This document shows positions 45,305 to 54,189 of a stretch of DNA of 64,000 nt, one piece after another. How positions within the stretch are numbered: position 1 is the stretch's first letter; each line of letters begins with the position of its first letter. The notes beneath the pieces were generated by a model. That model saw only the letters and a list, made by a program, of their open reading frames with translations. It made no database searches and was not told where the DNA came from. Source of the stretch: Tremella fuciformis (Eukaryota > Basidiomycota > Tremellomycetes > Tremellales > Tremellaceae); contig CP136499.1 of assembly GCA_032768795.1 (NCBI GenBank), forward strand, positions 620,001-684,000, read 5' to 3'. The position numbers and the translations under genes were made by a program.

Positions 45305-45634
45305 CGCGATAAAGGTATGTAAGGGATGGTCTGTGCGCACGCGGGGGTGCTGATTTTGATAGATATGACGGCAGAGTGTGCGTCAGCGGAACGATACCTC
45401 GCTGGGGACGACTTTCGCGATAGAGCGCCTGTTACTAGGCCCGACGCTCTCCCTGTGTGCTTACGAGGTGTTCTCGTTCTTCCTCTAGCCTTCTCTGACG
45501 GCTAGGAACTTCCTCGAGCGTCCGCGGCGATGTAGACGGCGACGGCTCGGTTTGTGGCGGTGTCTAGAGCGTCTGCGGCAGCGGCGACGGCTCGATAGAC
45601 AGCCCGTTATGCTCTCTGTAGTCTCGGGCTGAGA

Positions 45635-45650
45635 CTTGGGACTTTTAATC
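45635..45650 (-). promoter_or_regulatory. Primer-binding site of copia A
   Basis: It abuts the 5' LTR. The plus strand reads CTTGGGACTTTTAATC, which folds as the 5' half of an anticodon arm: stem TGGGA, loop CTTTTAA, start of the 3' stem TC. The anticodon would be TTT, so the predicted primer is a tRNA-Lys half cleaved in the anticodon stem. Confidence 0.6.
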
Positions 45651-45805
45651 TGTTACACAACGATGAGAGCTATGCATTCGTCCCTCTCTGCAGTTCTACA
45701 TATATAAGAGCGGTCTCCTTGTCAAGCCATCTACATAAGGTTACTCATTCGGCCGAAAGAGGCAATTCTGACCTTACGGGGCGTCTCGGGGCCTATTGTT
45801 CAACA
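45651..45805 (-). repeat. 5' LTR of copia A
   Basis: 155 bp, identical to the 3' LTR. It contains a TATATATA-like stretch (CTTATATATG, sense strand), a probable core promoter. Confidence 0.95.
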
Positions 45806-45810
45806 TTCTC

Positions 45811-46451
45811 GCCGCGATTCTCCGGGCAATAGCAGCGGAGACGACAGAACGCGCCGAACTATTCCGACACTGGCGGCGGTACCGCTTGCGATATCGGGAA
45901 AGCTCACCATCGTGAGGACCGGCGGGACCGGCGGGACTGGACCCTGCCGACGCCGCCCCTCCGTCTGCCCTCTCACCTCCATCTTCCTCTGCACATCGCG
46001 CGAACAAGCACAGGCCACACGATACGTCCGCGCCTTTGCCAGCTCGGCCCCTGCTCGATCAAAAATCTTTCAAGAAGCCTTCGCGAGAAATCAAGGCATG
46101 GGTCGAGTCCCAGAGCACTGTTCAGTCGTCGACGCGTGGACAAAAGAGGGGCGCTACGCGATCGGCTCACCAGGAGCCAGACCTCGAGTACAACAAGCAG
46201 CTCCGGGATACGCTGAGCGACAATCCCGGACGCTTTTGATGTCTCGCATTTGCACACCGCCATTTCGATACGAGCCCCCTGTTCGTCTGTTAGTCGTGCC
46301 CATATCCAGTATCGGTGTCCGCATTCGCGAGATTTGCGACTCGAGGCGCGAAACAGTACATGCGGCATCGTTGCATTATTGCATTAGAATGTATGATGAC
46401 TCATCCTGTTCTCCGGCTGGCCGCTGGTCCTTGAACCGCTCGTCAAACTAG
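45811..46451 (+). pseudogene. 3' part of the interrupted host ORF
   Basis: Joining 39356 to 45811 (removing copia A and one TTCTC) keeps the frame open: RRDSPGNSSGDDRTRRTIPT and onward to a stop at 46451. With the two upstream parts this makes 300 codons from 33178 without a stop. It contains a triplicated 9-bp unit (GGACCGGCG-like) near 45918. Another frame here, ending NPGRF at 46239, also looks protein-like, so the host frame is not certain. Confidence 0.5.
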
Positions 46452-46650
46452 TGCAGTGATTTCTGTATGATCAACCCCACGAACGCTTACCACACGCAAT
46501 GAACGACTGATATAACAAGCAACCATGATTCAAAAAGGTCGCGGGGGTGCGAAAATTGCACACTTACGACTGCCGAGGGTATCTACATGGTGGACGGGAC
46601 AGGCTACGCCACGAGCAGCAAGGTTTATCGTCTTACGCGGCAAACACTCA

Positions 46651-46890
46651 TTGATGGATCACGTGACGGGAGGATTCTCAGGGCACAGGACGCTCGAGGA
46701 TGACCCCTCTCCTGACATCTATCATCCCGTGTAGGACTGCTGCTGCACAGCGGTCACCGGCCGGCCATCCCCACAGGTTCTAGTGCTTGTAGATCGTCAT
46801 AGGAGCCGCTGCGCTCGTCCCCGCCCCAGGCGGGCCCCATGCAGATCTTCTCCGCCACGAGAGACGGAGATCGGGATGTGCCCAACTACA
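46651..46890. repeat. Dispersed hairpin-bearing repeat, copy 3
   Basis: It matches 6526-6765 over about 240 bp. The hairpin is degenerate here (AGGATGAC-CCCTCTCCTG). It lies about 130 bp upstream of the decayed kinase-like gene. Confidence 0.7.
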
Positions 46891-47016
46891 GTATATCAAT
46901 CAAACTGTAATTAGCGTAATCGATTTTGTAATGTTTCCTATGGAGAAGAGATTGAACGATTCTCCCCGTTGGACTTGCGGTTGTCGGTTTCCTTCGCATC
47001 GCTTCTCCCTCTCATC

Positions 47017-49437
47017 ATGGCAGATCTTATCCACAAGCGTCTGACAGCTGTGGACATATCACACGCACCCGAAGTCAATGCAGCATTTCTGCCTCGCGCT
47101 TCGATCTCCGATTATCGACCATCGAGCATCGCGATCCGAGGACAGCCGACATCCGCGGGGATGCTCAACCAAGCGCAGTCCTGCTCCACTCAACCGCCCA
47201 CCATTGCGTCGCGTGATCTGCGGCATGGACTCCATCAAGCAGGCAGCACATATGTGTCCGCGTCCGAGCCAACATTCGAGTTTCGCACGGATCACGCAAC
47301 CATTGCGCGAAGGCTGCAAGGCAGACTAGCACAGTATCTTTCGCCTCTTCCAATCTCTCCTTCTGTACGTCATTTCTTTGGTCGGCCGTCCGCGCACATC
47401 GTGACTTCGTGAATCGAAACCGGGAGGCCAGAGGGGGCAGCCGCTGCCGCCTGGACGTTTGCAACACACATGCTGGAACGGAACATGTTCATCCGCCAAC
47501 CCTCCAATTTTCGCGACGATGAGGTCAATGGGGGCGGTGGTAGCGGTGCGACTAAGATAGTCTTCAGGAACATCTGTCTTCGAGACCAGGTTTGGGTACG
47601 CGCCAGAAACGGACGTAGGGACATCCAATCTCGCCGCGGTACGGGCGCATAGGACAATCCTGGTCGTCGCCAGCCAGACCGATCCGACGTTCGGCGATGC
47701 AGATGTCGGACATGTACTTGTCGGGATCGAGCGCACACCCAGATCGAGTTCGGAGATGCAGCTTGACTTGTCGGATCGGGGTACTAAGAATGGAGACAAA
47801 GGTGTCGACGTCAAGCTTCGCATGATGGGCGACTCGTAAGAGTTTGACAAGAAGTGGGTTAGTGCAGCGAACACACTAGTGCAGGTGAGGGCTGCTCGCT
47901 CCACAGCACGACCCTGCGCTTGAATGACTGACATTCAGAGCATCGATCAGATGTACGCGGACAAATGCTGTTGGCTCGTCCTGCTTAGCCATGCCGCTAT
48001 GAATAGCACGGTCCTCGATCTTCATTGCCGAACGGGCGTCCTTCTCTCTGATTCCATCTCTTTCAATGAGGACCCCGACTTTCTAAACATCGATTGGACC
48101 TATTTGGCGCTTATCCTTCCCCTTACCCCTTCCGAGGCCGCGGTCCAGAAGCCAATCGAGTGGGCGGATGCATTGGGGTGGAAGAATGACACGGGCAGAA
48201 GCGAGGGTCGTGCGCGCTCGGTAAGTCAAGGTTTTCAATTCGCGGTGGGCTGATCAGTAGTCGACTACTGAAGTCGCGCAAGGTCAGGGTCAAGGTCAAC
48301 AACATGTTGGGGTTCAAGGTCAAGGCGGGTCCGACTCATCTGCGGCTAGTCGAGCACCCACCTCGGACTCTTCGCCACAAGTGGCTCACACACAAGCCGC
48401 CCCGACGCCATTTCCGCTTGTAGGAGACTCCTGGACCGAGAGCGGAAGCACACCATCCGAAACAAGAGTCGGATCGCCGCATGGCGAGCGGTTCGCGGAT
48501 AGGGGACCCTCGATTATTTAATGCGACGTCACCGAAGTGCTTGACTCGCCTGGCGATATCTCTGCTCTCAAGGGCTGCTTGTCTCTTGTCGTTATGCCAC
48601 CGTCTGGCACGGCGCCCGGCGTTGGACATCTGTACCTTCCCCATGGGCGCTCTGACACGCCTACCTATTCGATCGGGAACACCCCGCCTGGATGGCATGA
48701 GCAATGGCGCATGCCCGACTCGCCAGTATCTCCCACGCGCCCAGATTGCGATCTAGGCCCGATCGTCGCCGCGCCTTTCAGCCTAGCCCTCACGATGGAT
48801 CCCTTGGGATCCCCTTCTACGACATCATCATATCTCGTCGGCATTTCGGTACACGGGCTGTCTTGCTGATACCCACAATCATTGACCCGATCAACCTCAT
48901 GCTTTCCGGGCGGACTGGCTCCGCCGTCCCTGGACGATGCAAACGCCGTAAAGTCGTCGTCAAGTCAGCGATCCATCCGGAAGCCGTCAGCGAGTTGCAA
49001 GTGAGGCAGCTATTTATGAGCAGCTGGCTATATCATCCGGAGTTGTTGCTCCTGAGACCGCCGTTGCTGCTGATGATCGTTTCGTTGGCTCGTGGAGGTC
49101 GGAGATTCGTGAATGAGGGCCTGCGTCGGACCCTGGAAACCCAATCATTGCTCTTATCCTCGAATATGCTGGAGAAGGCATGGGCCGACGCTATCCATCG
49201 TTGAGCGCGATGACCTTGCTCGATAAGTCAGTTGATCGGGGATTACGGGAGCGTTACGAATGCTGACGTACCGGGACCGACGTGGCCGCCTACTTCCATC
49301 AACTCGGAATCACGCACAACGACCTTGCGCTGCGTCACTGTTGACCACCCTGCGACGGACGCATCAGACTCATTGACATGTCTCTCGCGCAGCGGCAGGC
49401 GAGTTTGGAAGGGATTGAATTGAGTGGCGCGAGGTGA
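47017..49437 (+). pseudogene. Decayed kinase-like gene, probably of the nuclease-kinase type
   Basis: ATG at 47017 starts MADLIHKRLTAVDISHAPEV. Later segments in several frames read TILVVASQTDPTFGDADVGH and VDVKLRMMGD (possible nuclease core, D...DXK). Then, after a plausible intron (GTGAGG at 47886 to ACATTCAG), comes SIDQMYADKCCWLVLLSH, comparable to IYNQF...YIVLTTY in the intact gene at 12047. Kinase-like parts follow: KVVVKSAIHPEAVSEL (about 48955), IIALILEYAGEGM (about 49160), catalytic loop YFHQLGITHNDLALRHC (about 49290-49338) and RIRLIDMS in place of DFG. A TAA near 47837 and a TGA right after RHC indicate decay unless further introns exist. Confidence 0.6.
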
Positions 49438-49910
49438 GGCCAGCCTTGAATCTCACTCCATGAGGAGTGCGAGTGCGCCTCAATGGATACAAAGATCGGA
49501 AGATTCGATGTCTTGAAATTGTGACAACAACAAGGCGTCCCGGCAGGTCGGCTCAACCCTTTGTAGTGGAAAGCGTCCATATTCTGAGAAGGCTCCGTCC
49601 CTTCGATGCAACGCGGAGCGCTCCCAATCTCTGCCTGGACCCCGCATTTGTCTTCGCCTGCATAACCCCACTTCCCTGCCGCGCAATGCGTCTTTGATGT
49701 ATGTAACCAGGCGAGTCTGACGTGTTCGTTACTGAACTCGGCAGATTCACAACAACTCATGTCGCGAACCGAGGGGGCGGCCCGCCACGCCAATCAATTG
49801 CAAGTGTCCGCTGTGCACGTCCAAGCAAGAACGCAAATAAACGGTCGGCACGTCTGACCGTTTGACTGTGGGTTCATACGAGTACAGTATCTAAATTATC
49901 ACCTCTTCTG
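49438..49910. other. No supported gene
   Basis: Open frames here are antisense shadows of the decayed gene. The last 5 bp (TTCTG) are the target duplication of copia B. Confidence 0.5.
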
Positions 49911-50065
49911 TGTTACACAACGATGAGAGCGATGCATTCATCCATCTCTGCAGCTCTCCGTATATGAGCTGTCGCTCTGCTCAAGCTATCTACATAAGGT
50001 TACTCATTTGGCCGCAAGAGGCAATTCTGACCCTATGAGGCGTTCACGGTGCTTATTGTTCAACA
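49911..50065 (-). repeat. 3' LTR of copia B
   Basis: 155 bp, identical to 52700-52854, and clearly diverged from the LTRs of A and C (for example GCTGTCGCTCTGCTCAAGC). Confidence 0.95.
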
Positions 50066-52522
50066 CTCCCCCTCGAAGTCGGCGGGCTGCAGCTCGTTGA
50101 GCGTCTCTGCGACGGTGTTGAGCGTCTCCGGGACAGCGTCGAGCGCCTCTAGGCCACCCTGCAGCCTGTCGATCTTCGCACCATGACAATCGAGCCCGGG
50201 AACGACTGATGCGGACGTCGCACGGATCACTGCTCCTCTTCTAGGCAGCTCGGAAGCGATCCTTTCGTTCTCCGTCATTTCTGCACCAATCTCGATGATC
50301 TTGGTGTCCTCCGGTAGCTCTGCTCTTCCTTGATGCTCTGCAGCTCCCCCTGCATGCATGCAGTCTCTGATACCCCGTGCACATGCAGCGAAGCGTTGCT
50401 GATGATGCGCAAGCTGATGGGTCGGCTGACCAGCGGCGTTTCGGCGATTCGGCTCAGACACGTGATGTGGCTCCACGTCGTCCCCGTCTGCAGGACGACT
50501 TGTCATCGTCTCTCTCTCGCCGTCGTCTTTCAGCTCGTCATTGGTGGCCGACATACGCATGCAGCCGTCCTCCTGCGCTGCGAAATGACTCTCCTGACGT
50601 AGGGCTTCAAGATGGTGCGCGGCAACGGCGGTGGCGGGCGACTTGGTGAGCGGAACTTCAGTCGGGCTGATCCCCAGCTCTGCAGCCGTGCCGGTGTCGA
50701 TGGTGTTGACGGTGTCGACGCTTCTCTGGCCCGTATCCGCGGTCTTCCTCTCATCACCGGCTCCCCCTGCTCCCCTCTGATCACCAAACGACGCCGCCTT
50801 GCCCTCATCATCGTCCTGCGAGTCCTCAAAGCGATCAGCGACGATTTCGGCCTTGACGTCTCTCGCGGCGGCGGTGTAGCCCAGGGCGGTCGGGCTGGTG
50901 GCTGTCTTGAGAGCAACGGTCCACAGGGACCCTCTCTTCCTCATGGTGAGCGTCTCGTCTTCTCTCTGCAGCGTCCCGCCGCCGTCTCTGATCTCTGCTT
51001 CCCAGCCGCGGGCAAGCAGCCTCGACAACGAGCACACGCTGACTCGAGCAGTCGGCACGAGATACACGTCTTGCAGCGTGAGGCGTCGTCCCGAGAGGAC
51101 AACGTCAACCTCGCCTACCTCGATGGCCTCGACGGTACCTCCACTAGCGAGCCCAAAGGCGACGGGCGTCTCGAGCGCTCGCACGCTCTTGAGGATCGAG
51201 CGGTGCGGGGTCAAATGATGGGTGGCTCCGCTGTCAATCACCCAGTCCGTCTCGACGACGCTCTCGGCGGTCTCGACGACATTCTCCATGTCCTCGGCGG
51301 CCTCGCTGTTCTCGGCAACGGCCTCACAGGTGGTCTCACTGGCCTCTGCGACCTCGACGGTCTCTGCGACCTCGACGATCCTCTCGGCGGCGACGACGGA
51401 CATGCTCTCAGCCCATGGGTTGCCGAGCAGGTCGGCCCACTCATTCGCAGCAACAGTCAGACCGATCCACTCCATGCCGGCGGCGAGCAGCCCCGTGCTT
51501 GCCTTGGCCGGGATGGTGACGCGCTTCTCCTTGGTAGGTCGTTTGTCCTTATCTGCGACCGAGTGCTCATCGTCAGAGCTCTCCTCGCTATCACTGTCAT
51601 CGTCATCCTCGGTGTCGCTCTGCTCGTCGCGATGACGTCTCTGTCGGTCCCTGCGGTCCCCATGGGTCTTACGCTGACGTGCAGCCTTGCAGTCCCGTTC
51701 CCAATGACCCGTCTCACCGCATCGCCAACATTCGTCATCCTTCTTAGCCTTGTTGCGACGACGCTCCGCCACCATGACGGCGTCTCCGTGATTCCTCTCT
51801 GTCAGGCCGTTCTGGTCAAATCGGCCATATCGTCCGAGCGACGGCCTAGCCCGTCGTCGAGCGATTTCTGCGGTGTATTTGGAGAGCACGACAGACCAGG
51901 TCTGCTCACTCTTGGCGATGGGGGCTAGCTCAGCCCGGACGATGTTGAAGGCGGGATCTAAGATCGTCGACAGAAACCTCTGCGCGCGCTCGCCATCGCT
52001 CAGGACGATCCCGACGCGCTTGCCGTCCGCGATCGCCTTCGAGAACGTCTCTACGTGCGCGCTCATGTTGTCCGCCGACGCATCACCTTTGAGATCCATC
52101 GTCCACAGCCTGGACTGCACGATGCGCTGGTTCTCGAGCAGATCCACTTCGTGCATCTTGTCGCAGTATTTCCACATGTCGACGGCGGCGAACAGGTCTT
52201 CGATGTCGAGCCGAACAGCCTCTGAAGCTGTGCCCTTCAAAATCGCCTGCGCCCTGCTCTCTCGGGCCTGCCACCGTTCCCAGTCTCTCTTGTCATCCCA
52301 ACTGAGCCCGCCAGCCTCTGATCCTGTCGGCATGACAGATCCAGCTCGGACTCGGCGCTCGGCGGTGACGGCCTGCCCTGGCTCGATATCGAGCCCCAAG
52401 GCAGCATTCCAGCAGTCTGACAGCTGCAGGGCGATCTCGACAGCTGCTCGCCACGGCGCGTATGACGACGGGTCGTGCGATAGCTTCGGGATCGCGTCAA
52501 TGTTGATTCTAGCGCTCGACAT
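50060..52522 (-). CDS. Gag-protease-tail polyprotein of copia B
   Basis: One uninterrupted ORF of 820 residues runs from the ATG at 52522 (MSSARINIDAIPKLSHDPSS). Domains: Gag homologous to A and C, zinc knuckle CWRCGETGHWERDC, an acidic Ser/Asp-rich insert (TEDDDDSDSEESSDDEH), an Ala/Glu/Val repeat (VEVAETVEVAEASE), protease VIDSGATHHLTPH, and the segment ending KRGSLWTVALKT that in A and C precedes integrase. From there about 100 residues (AARDVKAEIVADRFEDSQDD to AVAAHHLEAL) replace integrase-RT-RNase H. The C-terminal tail resumes with RRNAAG, HQLAHHQQRFAACARG and DFEGEC. The stop lies in the 3' LTR, as in A and C. An intact frame in a deletion derivative suggests the protein is used. Confidence 0.9.
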   Translation of the reverse strand: MSSARINIDAIPKLSHDPSSYAPWRAAVEIALQLSDCWNAALGLDIEPGQAVTAERRVRAGSVMPTGSEAGGLSWDDKRDWERWQARESRAQAILKGTASEAVRLDIEDLFAAVDMWKYCDKMHEVDLLENQRIVQSRLWTMDLKGDASADNMSAHVETFSKAIADGKRVGIVLSDGERAQRFLSTILDPAFNIVRAELAPIAKSEQTWSVVLSKYTAEIARRRARPSLGRYGRFDQNGLTERNHGDAVMVAERRRNKAKKDDECWRCGETGHWERDCKAARQRKTHGDRRDRQRRHRDEQSDTEDDDDSDSEESSDDEHSVADKDKRPTKEKRVTIPAKASTGLLAAGMEWIGLTVAANEWADLLGNPWAESMSVVAAERIVEVAETVEVAEASETTCEAVAENSEAAEDMENVVETAESVVETDWVIDSGATHHLTPHRSILKSVRALETPVAFGLASGGTVEAIEVGEVDVVLSGRRLTLQDVYLVPTARVSVCSLSRLLARGWEAEIRDGGGTLQREDETLTMRKRGSLWTVALKTATSPTALGYTAAARDVKAEIVADRFEDSQDDDEGKAASFGDQRGAGGAGDERKTADTGQRSVDTVNTIDTGTAAELGISPTEVPLTKSPATAVAAHHLEALRQESHFAAQEDGCMRMSATNDELKDDGERETMTSRPADGDDVEPHHVSEPNRRNAAGQPTHQLAHHQQRFAACARGIRDCMHAGGAAEHQGRAELPEDTKIIEIGAEMTENERIASELPRRGAVIRATSASVVPGLDCHGAKIDRLQGGLEALDAVPETLNTVAETLNELQPADFEGEC

Positions 52523-52683
52523 CTTGCGATAGAGGGGTATCCAAGACTGTCGACGGGGTCTGTGCACACGCGGGGGTGCTGCAACGATTGTCGGTTACAA
52601 GAGTGGCGGCTTCCAGAGCGTCCCGGCTGACGGCGACGGCTCGAGCGATCCTGAAGCGAGCTCTCGGTAGCTCAGAGCTGAGT

Positions 52684-52699
52684 CTTGGGACTTTTAATC
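52684..52699 (-). promoter_or_regulatory. Primer-binding site of copia B
   Basis: CTTGGGACTTTTAATC on the plus strand, identical to A and C and directly adjacent to the 5' LTR. Confidence 0.6.
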
Positions 52700-52854
52700 T
52701 GTTACACAACGATGAGAGCGATGCATTCATCCATCTCTGCAGCTCTCCGTATATGAGCTGTCGCTCTGCTCAAGCTATCTACATAAGGTTACTCATTTGG
52801 CCGCAAGAGGCAATTCTGACCCTATGAGGCGTTCACGGTGCTTATTGTTCAACA
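52700..52854 (-). repeat. 5' LTR of copia B
   Basis: 155 bp, identical to the 3' LTR; TG...CA ends. Confidence 0.95.
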
Positions 52855-52859
52855 TTCTG

Positions 52860-54030
52860 CGATGGGGCGCATTGTGCTTGACGATACTGTCGATCTCACC
52901 GGCACTGCTGTCATCCCCTTTCCCATCCAGCACAAACGGCCGCTTTCATAGCGCTTCGCCGCCGGTCCCGAGGTCTTAGCTCTGCAAACATTCATAAATC
53001 CGCCTCCCTTTCTCAGATGTCGTCGAGAAGCCGGCCGCTCGACCTCGGACCGGAGAGTCCGTAGTCTGGTCCAGGGACCATGGGTACGATTGCATCTGGA
53101 AACCGCTTCGCGAGATCTCGCAATCAATATTCTCAAGCATCCCAAAACATGCCACAGCATCCGATACTGTTCCGGGTCTGAACCCGCCTTCTCACTCTCT
53201 TCGCCCTTTACCTCGTTTAGATTTATTGGGAACTGAACGCCATTGCTCTCAGATGCGATCCAATTGACGGGCCGAGGTCAATCGCGGGCAGTAGCGAAAG
53301 AAGCGCCAGACTTCGCATTGATCCGCTTACCTACCTGCTACGTGCTCCGAAGGCTCGCGAGCAATTGGCCAGCACGACCCCAGTCTCCACACCCGTGCGG
53401 ATTCCCATGCCATCAATTGACGAGAGGAGTCCCCAGTACTGTACGAGTAGTTTACGCTTTGCAAAAAGCCCAACCTCGAGCCCGCATTAGGAGACTGTGC
53501 TGTACGTGATCCATCCAGGATTGGCTTGGCGATCCGCCATGCGGGCCACGCGATGATGTGAAGGCAAAGAGAGACTCACAGTACGCAGGGCTACCTTCTG
53601 GGTTTGAGAGAACTGACAGGGCACTCGAGGAGCAGCATCAGTAACCTGCCCGACTCGAGGAATGCGGGCGGCGGGGCGAAGGCGCCACCGTCGCTGCTTT
53701 GCGGTGCCGGCAGTAGCCCAGGCATAAGCTGTCACATTCACTTATTCCATTTGACACTCTGCGTAGTGGACTTGAGCCGACCGATTCCTGTGACTCGCTG
53801 CATACCAGACTGTAACGTAACGTCATGCTCGATGAGGGCGATCCGAAGATCGAGGCAGCTATGTGCATTTGGCCTGAACAATATGCGATCACATATACTC
53901 GAAGCATCGAGCGACCAGCCCATCGCGATCCCACCATCCATGCATATGTTGGGTATCGACGTTGTTTCTGGCCCACAGCCGCTGCAATCCACTCAGGCAA
54001 GAGCGACATCAGCACCAGGATCGTTCAGGC
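52860..54030. other. No supported gene between copia B and C
   Basis: Frames on both strands (for example minus 53638-54015 and plus 53000-53240) lack motifs or consistent splice signals. This is probably the old insertion site DNA. Confidence 0.4.
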
Positions 54031-54035
54031 GGTTC

Positions 54036-54189
54036 TGTTACAAAATGATGAGAGCTATGCATTCGTCCCTCTCTGCCGTTCTACATATATAAGAGCGGTC
54101 TCTCTGTCAAGCCATCTACATAAGGTTACTCATTTGGCCGAAAGAGGCAATTCTGACCTTATGGGCGTCTCGGGGCCTATTGTTCAACA
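54036..54189 (-). repeat. 3' LTR of copia C
   Basis: 154 bp, identical to 59557-59710; includes the last codons and stop of gag-pol. Confidence 0.95.

Larger units (their letters stand above)
39357..45805 (-). mobile_element. Ty1/copia retrotransposon A, pol split by a later insertion
   Basis: Identical 155-bp LTRs at both ends (TGTTAC...TTCAACA on the plus strand) are flanked by a perfect TTCTC duplication (39352-39356 and 45806-45810). It is transcribed on the minus strand. Identical LTRs imply a recent insertion. The gag-pol frame is interrupted by a 772-bp TG...CA insertion at 42035-42806, and the integrase carries an Asp-to-Asn change, so it is not autonomous now. Confidence 0.95.
49911..52854 (-). 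mobile_element. Copia element B: LTR retrotransposon with only Gag-protease and a C-terminal tail
   Basis: Identical 155-bp LTRs are flanked by TTCTG duplications (49906-49910 and 52855-52859). At 2.9 kb it is about half the length of element C. It retains one long ORF, the same primer-binding site and the same purine tract, but no integrase, RT or RNase H. It must use enzymes in trans, most likely from an element like C. A decayed relative lies at 6805-7625. Confidence 0.95.

Noticed and set aside
47326..47934. 202-codon minus-strand ORF opposite the decayed kinase-like gene
   Set aside because: The plus strand carries nuclease- and kinase-like segments in order; the minus frame has no motif and is best explained as a shadow.
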